Source: Candidatus Zixiibacteriota bacterium (GTDB lineage: Bacteria; Zixibacteria; MSB-5A5; GN15; FEB-12). From it: a stretch of DNA of 43,171 nucleotides. Positions 18,906-25,712 of the stretch are shown piece by piece. The notes below the pieces were generated by a model. The model worked only from the letters and a program-made list of their open reading frames with translations. It ran no database searches and was not told the DNA's origin. The stretch is taken from the NCBI GenBank assembly GCA_024276275.1, contig JAJRXM010000083.1, positions 1-43,171 of the forward strand, read 5' to 3'. A program made the position numbers and the translations under genes. The stretch's first letter is position 1; the number at the start of each line of letters is the position of its first letter.

Positions 18906-18913
18906 TGTTCACC

Positions 18914-20671
18914 TCAATCCTTCACCACAGCATCAAATCGGCAGACTGTAAAACATTTGCCGCATTTAATACATTTATCTTGTTCAATGATGTGCAGTTC
19001 TTTTTTATCTCCGAGAATTGCATCAGTCGGACATGCTTTGGCACATATAGTACATCCGGTACAGTCATCATTTATTGTATATTCTAAAATTGCCGAGCAG
19101 ACATGAGCAGGGCATTTTTTATCTTGAATATGAGCGAGATATTCATCTTTAAAATACTTAATAGTTGTAAGTACAGGGTTTGGAGCTGTCTGACCGAGAC
19201 CACAAAGAGAAGCGTTTTTTATCTGTCCGCTTAACTCTTGCAAGTTCTCTAAGTCTTCCATAGTTCCTTCACCGACAGTAATACGTTCTAATATTTCAAG
19301 CATCCGTTTTGTACCGATACGGCAGAAAGTACATTTACCACACGATTCATCTTGAGTGAACGACAGAAAGAACTTAGCGACATCGACCATACAGGTAGTT
19401 TCATCCATCACTACCATACCACCTTAACCCATTATAGCCCCAGTCTTGTTGATTTCTTTATAGTCTATTTTTATATCACATTGGTCAGCTGTAATACAAC
19501 CACCCGACGGACCGCCCATCTGAACCGCTTTGAATTTTTTGTCATCTACGATACCGTCACAAATATCAAAAATAACTTCATTGATTGAACATCCCATCGG
19601 AACTTCCACTAAGCCGGTACGTTTTACTTTACCCGCCATAGCAAATACTTTTGTCCCTTTGGAGTCATCGGTACCATAGGCAGCATAAGCATCACCGCCG
19701 TTTAAAATAATCCATGGAACATTGGCCAATGTTTCGACATTGTTGATGTTTGTCGGTTTGCCCCATAATCCTGATTGAGCAGGGAAGGGAGGACGGAATT
19801 TCGGCATACCGCGTTTGCCTTCAATAGAAGCAATCAGAGCGGTCTCTTCACCGCAGACAAAAGCTCCGGCACCCTCTTTGATTTTTATATTAAACGTAAA
19901 ATTCGTACCAAAGATATTATCACCGAGGAAGTTTTTCTTTTTTGCCTGTGCGATAGCCTGTCGAAGCCGTGCGATAGCTTTTGGATATTCAGCCCGACAA
20001 TAGATATAGGCAGAGTCGGAACCGATAGCGTAACCTGCGATAATCATACCCTCTAGCACAGCATTCGGGTCACCCTCTAAAACAGAACGGTCCATAAAAG
20101 CACCAGGGTCACCTTCGTCAGCATTACAAATAATATATTTTTTATCAGCATCAGCACCTTTGGTAAATTTCCATTTCAAACCGGTCGGGAATCCACCTCC
20201 GCCACGACCTTTGAGTCCTGATTTAATAATATTATCAATAACTTCGTCCGGAGTCATGGAGGTTAGAGCTTTTTTTGCGGCTTCATAACCACTTTTTTCG
20301 ATATACTCATCAATTGAACCCGGGTCAATAACACCGCAGTTCCGTAAAACAATTCGAGTTTGATTATCTAAAAAATTCTGTTTGTTGTCAGGTTTTACTG
20401 CTAACCAATCTTCGATAGTTTCATCTGAAAGAATTGTTTTCTCTACGATTTCACCGACACGTTCGGGAGTAACTTCACCATAGAAAACCGATTCGCCTGA
20501 ACTATTCTTAAGTTCGATTAAAACTTAGCTATAACACATGCCAATACAGCCTGTTTCTTTTAAAATAAAGGCATCGGGATGTTCTTTCAACTCTTCTTGA
20601 AATGCTTTATAAACTTTTTCACCCCCGGCAGAGATTCCACAGGTTCCGAGTCCTACTTTTACTGTTTTCAT
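18914..20671 (-). pseudogene. NuoF/HydB-type NADH-binding flavoprotein, interrupted by two in-frame TAA codons
   Basis: A single minus-strand frame from 20671 to 18914 encodes a full 585-residue HydB/HndC-type NuoF. The order is an N-terminal thioredoxin-like [2Fe-2S] region (GTCGISAG, GCIGMCYS), the FMN/NADH domain with GRGGGGFPTG (155-164), the [4Fe-4S] motif C444-x2-C447-x2-C450, and a C-terminal two-[4Fe-4S] ferredoxin. Codon 49 is TAA (20527-20525) in GMCYS-stop-VLIEL, where Glu is expected. Codon 416 is TAA (19426-19424) in GAIMG-stop-GGMVV, where Ser is expected. Each needs one base change (GAA and TCA). The length, frame and motifs are otherwise perfect. As written the gene cannot make a full product, although its operon partners NuoE and the GltD/NuoG fusion are intact. 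Confidence 0.85.
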
Positions 20672-20692
20672 TTTATCTCTCCGCTCCTATTT

Positions 20693-21178
20693 CTATTCTT
20701 TGACTTTACGTTTGTACTGACGTAAAATCTTACGGAGTTTAGGTGATGTTAATCTACCGTAGGTTTCATCGTTAATTAAAATTACCGGAGCCAGTGAACA
20801 GCACCCGATACAGGCAACTGACAGAAGTGAAAATTTTCCGTCATCAGAAGTCTCATCGTAATCAATACTGAGTTCATCGGTAATAGTATCGCCGATAGGT
20901 TTTGCGCCGTTAACATGACAGGCGGTTCCGTTACAGACTTTAACTACATATTTACCGAGCGGCTTGGTTCTGAACTGGGCGTAAAATGTAACAACACCAT
21001 AGATATCAGCAGCCGGTATTCCGGTAATGTGTGAAATATAGTCAATTGCTTTTTCAGAGATATATCCGTATGTGTCTTGTGCTGACTGTAAGAGAGGAAT
21101 CAATGCTCCCTCTTGACCGTCGTATTTCCACAAGTCAACATTAAATGGTTTGAAATTGTCTGACTGTTGTTGTGACAT
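20693..21178 (-). CDS. NuoE-type thioredoxin-like [2Fe-2S] subunit
   Basis: This 161-residue NuoE/HydC/HndA family protein carries one [2Fe-2S] cluster. The ligands fit C82 and C87 in VCNGTACHV and C123 and C127 in CIGCCSLAP. The helical N-terminus with IPLLQSAQDTYGYI is also typical. It partners the NuoF-like flavoprotein in NADH-linked dehydrogenases, hydrogenases and electron-bifurcating complexes. The gene ends 21 bases before the nuoF-like start and begins 12 bases after the RAM-domain gene, so all four are cotranscribed. No defects are seen. Confidence 0.93.
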   Translation of the reverse strand: MSQQQSDNFKPFNVDLWKYDGQEGALIPLLQSAQDTYGYISEKAIDYISHITGIPAADIYGVVTFYAQFRTKPLGKYVVKVCNGTACHVNGAKPIGDTITDELSIDYDETSDDGKFSLLSVACIGCCSLAPVILINDETYGRLTSPKLRKILRQYKRKVKE

Positions 21179-21190
21179 AGCAGCCGTCTC

Positions 21191-21685
21191 CTAAATTCTA
21201 TCGAGGAATATGACATGATCCTGTTTATAACGCAGGATACCGTCGAGATTTTTAATTTCTAATTGAACAAATCGATGAATCTTGTCAAAAGTATCATTTT
21301 TAATTAGTGCTATCAAATTGTAAGAACCTGAGGTCGGGGATACAAAAAGAGTTTCAGAAAAACTTTCTATTTTTTTCTGTAGTTGTTCACGATGTTTTTC
21401 ATCTGTTTCTATAAAAAGATAACAGTAGGTACTTGTTTCGTCTAACATAAACTCTTTTTGATTATCTTTTTCAATCGGACAAACAGACATTTCAGAAAAT
21501 CCGTCAAACGATTTTACAATGGAAATAATATTTTCCGAATTATCTACAACCTTGATAAGCAGATGATAATGACCGTCGACGGCATCATAATTTTGAAAAA
21601 GAGACTCATCCTGAAGTTGATCAATTACTGACATCAGTTTTTGTTTATTATCGAACTTTACCAAAAGGTAGGCAGAGTTACTCAT
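21191..21685 (-). CDS. tandem Lrp/AsnC RAM-like domain protein without HTH
   Basis: This 164-residue protein is made of two similar alpha-beta halves. The first runs from AYLLVKFDNKQKLMSVIDQL to GFSEMSVCPIEK. The second runs from YCYLFIETDEKHREQLQKKI to DGILRYKQDHVIFLDRI. Each resembles the ligand-sensing RAM/AsnC C-terminal domain (the YxLIxKV-type strand is seen in HYHLLIKV and YNLIALIK). There is no DNA-binding helix-turn-helix, so it is unlikely to regulate transcription alone. As first gene of the oxidoreductase operon (AAAGGA site eight bases before the ATG) it may sense a metabolite for the complex. That role is inference. Confidence 0.6.
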   Translation of the reverse strand: MSNSAYLLVKFDNKQKLMSVIDQLQDESLFQNYDAVDGHYHLLIKVVDNSENIISIVKSFDGFSEMSVCPIEKDNQKEFMLDETSTYCYLFIETDEKHREQLQKKIESFSETLFVSPTSGSYNLIALIKNDTFDKIHRFVQLEIKNLDGILRYKQDHVIFLDRI

Positions 21686-21988
21686 TGAAGAATCCTTTCA
21701 ATGGAAAAGTATGAGAAAAATGTGATTTATTAAATGTATTAGTAGAAAACAGGGGAAACCGACCGCTTCTGTGGTTGAGAAAAAATTCACAAATATGAGT
21801 TGAAAAAAACGCCATATATGACCTCTGACAGTTGTAATGCCTGTTTTCGATAAAGCTAACCAAAACTGTTTGGTATGCTTCTACTATCGGATTAAAATAC
21901 TATATGATTAGAAAATAACAAGGAGATTTTAAAAATAATGGACAATATTAGGGATAAAAACATACTTTTAAGTAAACTTAAGTTAGTC

Positions 21989-22030
21989 TGACATATCCTG
22001 TCAGTCAGATGTGTTATGCTGTTTATATGA
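21989..22030 (+). repeat. 42-base direct repeat, copy 1
   Basis: This begins TGACATATCCTGTCAGTCAG and ends ATATGA. A second copy lies at 22123-22164. They share TGACA-x2-TCCTGTCAGTCAG and a GTTATGCT core, with a small gap between. Each contains the inverted pair TGACA/TGTCA. The gap between the copies holds a half-copy of the RAYT repeat. Otherwise I see no gene in 21686-22248. Confidence 0.5.
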
Positions 22031-22038
22031 AATAACAA

Positions 22039-22087
22039 TGTCGGGTTTCTCTCAATTATATTTTTTTGAATCGGAACCGCGACCTAC
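22039..22087 (-). repeat. RAYT-associated repeat, right half only (copy A)
   Basis: TGTCGGGTTTCTC, an AT-rich bridge, then CGGAACCGCGACCTAC. This is the right half of the palindromic element seen whole at 22740-22863. The matching left half (copy B) starts at 22180 on the other side of a 92-base spacer, so A and B face outward around that spacer. Confidence 0.75.
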
Positions 22088-22122
22088 GTTTTGTCGTCTT
22101 AAATGATTTAATAATCTTTTAA

Positions 22123-22164
22123 TGACACTTCCTGTCAGTCAGTTATGCTATTTTATTGTCATGA
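22123..22164 (+). repeat. 42-base direct repeat, copy 2
   Basis: Begins TGACACTTCCTGTCAGTCAG and ends TCATGA; partner of the copy at 21989. In this copy ATGACA and TATGCT are 16 bases apart and could serve as a promoter for the transposase gene downstream, which is speculative. Confidence 0.5.
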
Positions 22165-22179
22165 AAATTTATATTATTT

Positions 22180-22237
22180 GTAGGTCGTGGTTCCGTTGGT
22201 TTGAAATCGCCAGATTTCAAAGTCGAGAAACCCGACA
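22180..22237 (+). repeat. RAYT-associated repeat, left half (copy B)
   Basis: GTAGGTCGTGGTTCCG, a perfect small hairpin TTGAAATC-GCCA-GATTTCAA, then GAGAAACCCGACA. It lies immediately before the transposase gene. The small hairpin recurs in copy C with a changed loop (GTTA) but identical arms, which shows the structure is conserved. Confidence 0.8.
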
Positions 22238-22248
22238 AAAGAGAGAAG

Positions 22249-22728
22249 ATGAAAACTTTAAGACGATTTAATCTCAAGCATCATTATTATTTCATTACGA
22301 TTGTTACTTTTAATCGACGGAATATTTTATTACATGATTCTGAATTATTCAAGATTGCATGGAAAGAACAAAAATTAAAGGCATGGGTTATAATGCCAAA
22401 CCATACACATTTTATTATCAATGTAGGTGATGAATCTATTTCTGATATAATCCATCGTTTTAAAATAACATATTCTCGATTATATCGAAATAAGTATGGT
22501 TCCGGAAAAGTATGGCAGAACCGTTTTTGGGACCACGTCATAAGAAATCAGATTGACATGAATAATCATATAGATTATATACATTATAATCCTGTTAGAC
22601 ATCGTTTTGTTGATAGTCCTGATAAATGGGAGTTTTCATCATTTATTAAATATAAACAAGACGGATATTATAGTGATGACTGGGGAGTAAACAAAAAAGT
22701 TATTATTAAAGGTGAGTTTGGCGAATAG
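22249..22728 (+). CDS. REP-associated tyrosine transposase (RAYT, IS200/Y1 family)
   Basis: This 159-residue HUH/Y1 single-strand transposase of the RAYT group has the metal-binding H52-x-H54 in WVIMPNHTHFII and the catalytic tyrosine probably Y110 in YIHYNPVRHRFV, both standard for the family. RAYTs nick at REP hairpins and are thought to spread them. The frame is open from a TTG at 22201, but the first part would translate repeat B; the ATG at 22249 gives MKTLRRFNLKHHYYFITIVTF, the usual family start. It is flanked by half-repeat B on the left and a full palindromic copy C 12 bases after the stop, so enzyme and substrate sit together. The gene looks intact. Confidence 0.9.
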   Translation: MKTLRRFNLKHHYYFITIVTFNRRNILLHDSELFKIAWKEQKLKAWVIMPNHTHFIINVGDESISDIIHRFKITYSRLYRNKYGSGKVWQNRFWDHVIRNQIDMNNHIDYIHYNPVRHRFVDSPDKWEFSSFIKYKQDGYYSDDWGVNKKVIIKGEFGE

Positions 22729-22739
22729 TGATATAAAAT

Positions 22740-22863
22740 GTAGGTTGGCGTTCCGTTGGTTTGAAATCGTTAGATTTCAATGTCGAGAAACCCGACAAAG
22801 TATACATAAATGTTGTCGGGTTTCTCAAAATTATATTTTTTTAGAATCGGAACCGCGACCTAC
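22740..22863. repeat. complete palindromic RAYT-associated element (copy C)
   Basis: This 124-base element has tips GTAGGTTGGCGTTCCG on the left and CGGAACCGCGACCTAC on the right. The inner arms are GAGAAACCCGACA and TGTCGGGTTTCTC, perfectly complementary. The left half also has the TTGAAATC/GATTTCAA hairpin and the right half has an AT-rich bridge. It would form a long cruciform or RNA hairpin. Its tip variants (GGCG left, GCGG right) are swapped in copy D. Confidence 0.85.
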
Positions 22864-23029
22864 GAAACTCAACATTAGGACAGTTGAGTCCGGTTGACTT
22901 TGAAGAGAAACTAACGTATGCTTAAAAAGTGTCCATAAAATCAGGGGAAGCTCAGCACCGACCTACTGCTAAAAGACAATTATTATTGCAATACGGAATC
23001 ATTAAATTAAGTACTTGGAGGTTAAATTG

Positions 23030-23821
23030 ATGGGTTGTTTGAAATCAGTTATAAAATTATTTTTAGGTATATTTGGAATCCTTATTGTGCTATCAATATA
23101 CTGTGCGGTCACTGACTACAATTCAATAGTTAATGACCCATCAAAGAAATATACTCATGAAGTAAGATTTTTATTGAAAAATCTCTCGGATTTAAAAAAA
23201 ACAAACTATCTCATTAAAGAAAAGAGAGTTTCCAGTAATGGCATTTACATAATTTTTTCGTCCAAAACTTGGTCTAATCCAAACGATACAAAAAGTGTTG
23301 TAGATAGCATTGCTCAACTATTGAAAAAGAGTGAAGTAAAAGATACATTTACTATAAAATTTTGGGCTGATAAGTACTTACTATATAGCCTTATTAAGTC
23401 AGATTCTTCAGTATTAACTAAAGATTACTATGATAAGAAAAAAAAGTTATTTCAATCTAATCTAACTGCTGCTTCTAAGAAAAATGATGAGGGGAGCATT
23501 TTGGGCAACCCTAAATATGAAGTGGTTGTGAAGAACAAGAATGGCCATACTATATTCATTGTAACAAATGAAACAAGCAAAAACAGACTACAGAAAATCG
23601 TAGAGGAGTATACAAGAAAAAATCGAGTACCACAAGATGGTCGTTGGATGATACAATTTTTTAATGGTAAGGAGAAAGCCTTAAGAGTTAAAGCGGAGTG
23701 GTCTGTACCATACTCAGATACTCCTGAATATCATAATCGATGGGTTTATAGGGAAGATGTAGACCATGGTGGAATTGCTCAATGGACATCTTGGAGAGGT
23801 ATAGAGATTGATAAATGGTAG
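23030..23821 (+). CDS. hypothetical membrane-anchored protein
   Basis: This 263-residue protein is not recognised. It has one hydrophobic N-terminal helix (IKLFLGIFGILIVLSIYCAV, about residues 8-27), then a charged, mostly soluble part rich in Lys, Ser and Asp. Two segments look like alpha-beta repeats (RVSSNGIYIIFSSKTWSNPN and EVVVKNKNGHTIFIVTNETS), each followed by a helix. A strong GGAGG site at 23017-23021 lies eight bases before the ATG at 23030 and fixes the start. It stands alone between two palindromic repeats and has more Lys/Asn codons than its neighbours, which suggests acquired DNA. An export or anchoring function is only inferred. Confidence 0.7.
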   Translation: MGCLKSVIKLFLGIFGILIVLSIYCAVTDYNSIVNDPSKKYTHEVRFLLKNLSDLKKTNYLIKEKRVSSNGIYIIFSSKTWSNPNDTKSVVDSIAQLLKKSEVKDTFTIKFWADKYLLYSLIKSDSSVLTKDYYDKKKKLFQSNLTAASKKNDEGSILGNPKYEVVVKNKNGHTIFIVTNETSKNRLQKIVEEYTRKNRVPQDGRWMIQFFNGKEKALRVKAEWSVPYSDTPEYHNRWVYREDVDHGGIAQWTSWRGIEIDKW

Positions 23822-23841
23822 TTCAGAATTGAATTGTATTA

Positions 23842-23960
23842 GTAGATCGCGGTTCCGTCGGTTTTGTATGTGTCAGGAAGGGGTTCCTGACACCGCATAG
23901 GTAAAACCAATGTCGGGTTGCTTACAATTATATTTTTTTGGAATCGGAACGCCGACCTAC
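23842..23960. repeat. palindromic RAYT-associated element with an inserted hairpin (copy D)
   Basis: Tips are GTAGATCGCGGTTCCG and CGGAACGCCGACCTAC, with the TGTCGGG and AT-rich bridge of the right half. The left inner part is replaced by a different stem GGTTTT/AAAACC. This encloses a perfect hairpin TGTCAGGAA-GGGG-TTCCTGACA at 23871-23892, a relative of the small repeat at 15106. It sits just before queG, and an apparent upstream extension of the queG frame runs through it. Confidence 0.8.
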
Positions 23961-23972
23961 TATATTATTCAC

Positions 23973-24926
23973 ATGAAATTAAACGGTAACAGATTAAAAG
24001 AACTTGCCAAGTTAGCAGGCTTTGATATATGTGGCATAACAACTCCCGACAGACTACCTGAATCCGAAAAGCAGTTTGCAAAATGGGTTGATAAATCATA
24101 TCACGGTTCAATGAACTGGATAACAAAAAACCAACAGCGACGGTTTGACCCGAAAGAACTTCTTGAAAATGTAAAATCGGTTATTATTCTTGGGTTGAAT
24201 TATTATCATCCTAATTCAGAATCTGTTCCAAAAGGGAAAGGGTTGGTCTCTCGCTATGCCCGCGGGAAAGATTACCATAAAGTTATCAGAAAAAAAACAG
24301 AAAGCTTGCTCTATCGAATTGATAAAGAATGTTCGGGCGACTATCAACACAAATGGTGGGTCGACTACGGACCTTTTTTAGAACGACCGTACGCCGAAAA
24401 AGCAGGACTGGGGTATATCGGGAAAAACGGGATGCTGATAACTAAACAATTCGGGTCATGGGTTTTTCTTTCGGAAATTTTAACGACAATAGAAATTGAA
24501 CCTGACCGACCGACTGATTTAGAACATGGTAAGTGCGGAACCTGCACGCTTTGTATTGATACCTGCCCGACCGATGCTATTATTTCACCTCGTGTTGTTG
24601 ATTCGAATAAGTGTATCTCATATCTTACTATTGAACGTCCTGAAACTATCCCCGATGAACTGGCATCTAAGTTTGGAGCAATGGTTTTCGGGTGCGACAT
24701 CTGTCAGGATGTCTGCCCTCACAACCTAAGCCGACAAATGCTGACTACTCATAAAGATTTTGATTACAAAAGTGGGGTCGGCGAGTTTTTAGATTTACAG
24801 GAGGTCTTGAGCCTTAAAGACCGTGATGCATTTTTAAAACTGACCGCAGGTACACCGTTGACACGCCCTAAAGAAGAGGGTCTTAAGCGCAACGCAAAAA
24901 TCGCATTAAATAACGAAAAAGAGTAA
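23973..24926 (+). CDS. queG: epoxyqueuosine reductase
   Basis: This 317-residue cobalamin- and iron-sulfur-dependent enzyme reduces epoxyqueuosine to queuosine in tRNA, the last step of queuosine synthesis. Family marks are YHGSMNWI near the N-terminus, VDYGPFLER and AEKAGLGYIGKNGMLI, and then two [4Fe-4S] motifs: CGTCTLCIDTCPTDAI and GCDICQDVCPHN. CISYLTIE lies between them. The frame can be read from 23910, but that part crosses repeat D; the ATG at 23973 gives the normal family start. The usual VDTGP motif reads VDYGP here, a small deviation. No queuosine neighbours are in the window. Confidence 0.92.
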   Translation: MKLNGNRLKELAKLAGFDICGITTPDRLPESEKQFAKWVDKSYHGSMNWITKNQQRRFDPKELLENVKSVIILGLNYYHPNSESVPKGKGLVSRYARGKDYHKVIRKKTESLLYRIDKECSGDYQHKWWVDYGPFLERPYAEKAGLGYIGKNGMLITKQFGSWVFLSEILTTIEIEPDRPTDLEHGKCGTCTLCIDTCPTDAIISPRVVDSNKCISYLTIERPETIPDELASKFGAMVFGCDICQDVCPHNLSRQMLTTHKDFDYKSGVGEFLDLQEVLSLKDRDAFLKLTAGTPLTRPKEEGLKRNAKIALNNEKE

Positions 24927-24989
24927 ACGGTTTTTTAAATCTCTGTTTTGCTACTTGCCAAGACAATTATTTCTATTTACATTTCCGCC

Positions 24990-25649
24990 ATGATAAAAAT
25001 TGCCCCCTCCGCATTGGCGGTAGATTTTACAAAACTGGGAGAAGAAATCAAATCGGCTGACAATTCAGGAGCCGATTGGCATCATTTGGACATTATGGAC
25101 GGTCATTTTGTACCAAATATCTCATTTGGTCCGGCACTTGTCAAAACTATCAATAAAATCTCAGATTTATACCTAGATGTTCACCTTATGCTATCAGAAC
25201 CTGAGAAATATTTTGAAGATTTCAAGAATGCCGGTGCTGATGCGATAACATTTCATATCGAAGTACATCCTGACCCGAGAGAACATCTGCAAACTATCAC
25301 AAATTTAGGAATCCAAGCAGGAATTTCTTTAAACCCCGATGCGACTGCTGAACAAGTAATTCCCTATTTAGAGTATTGTGATTTGCTGCTTGTTATGTCT
25401 GTATTTCCCTGGTTTGGCGGACAATCGTGTATTGGATCATCACTTGATACAATAGCACAGTGCAGAAAATATATTGATGAGAATAATCTACAATGCCTTA
25501 TCTCGGTTGATGGGGGAGTGAGTCCGGAGAATGCTCAAACAATTATAGATGCAGGTGCTGATGTGTTGGTTATGGGGTCAGCATTTTATAAATCATCAGA
25601 ACGAAAAAAAATAGTAGAATCTGTACACAGATTAAAAAGAAATAAATAA
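24990..25649 (+). CDS. rpe: ribulose-phosphate 3-epimerase with an altered active-site loop
   Basis: This 219-residue TIM-barrel enzyme of the pentose phosphate pathway interconverts ribulose 5-phosphate and xylulose 5-phosphate. Start ATG 24990 gives the standard MIKIAPSALAVDF. Metal ligands and acid/base residues are in place: H32 and D34 in HHLDIMDGHFVPN, H65 in DVHLM, and the SVDGGV aspartate. In contrast, the near-invariant NPGFGGQxFI loop reads F139-P-W141-F-G-G-Q-S-C147-I, and G149 stands where an acidic residue is common. Four to five non-synonymous changes thus fall in 33 bases (25404-25436), while the rest is well conserved. It lies next to the transketolase gene, as the pathway suggests. 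Activity is doubtful as written. Confidence 0.88.
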   Translation: MIKIAPSALAVDFTKLGEEIKSADNSGADWHHLDIMDGHFVPNISFGPALVKTINKISDLYLDVHLMLSEPEKYFEDFKNAGADAITFHIEVHPDPREHLQTITNLGIQAGISLNPDATAEQVIPYLEYCDLLLVMSVFPWFGGQSCIGSSLDTIAQCRKYIDENNLQCLISVDGGVSPENAQTIIDAGADVLVMGSAFYKSSERKKIVESVHRLKRNK

Positions 25650-25712
25650 GTTACAGAATAATATGAAAGAAAATTTATAGTGTCAGTATATCTCAATAAG
25701 GAAATTAGTCAG

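Noticed and set aside
23910-23972. Longer N-terminus for QueG
   Set aside because: The extra codons translate the RAYT palindrome D; the family start is at 23973.
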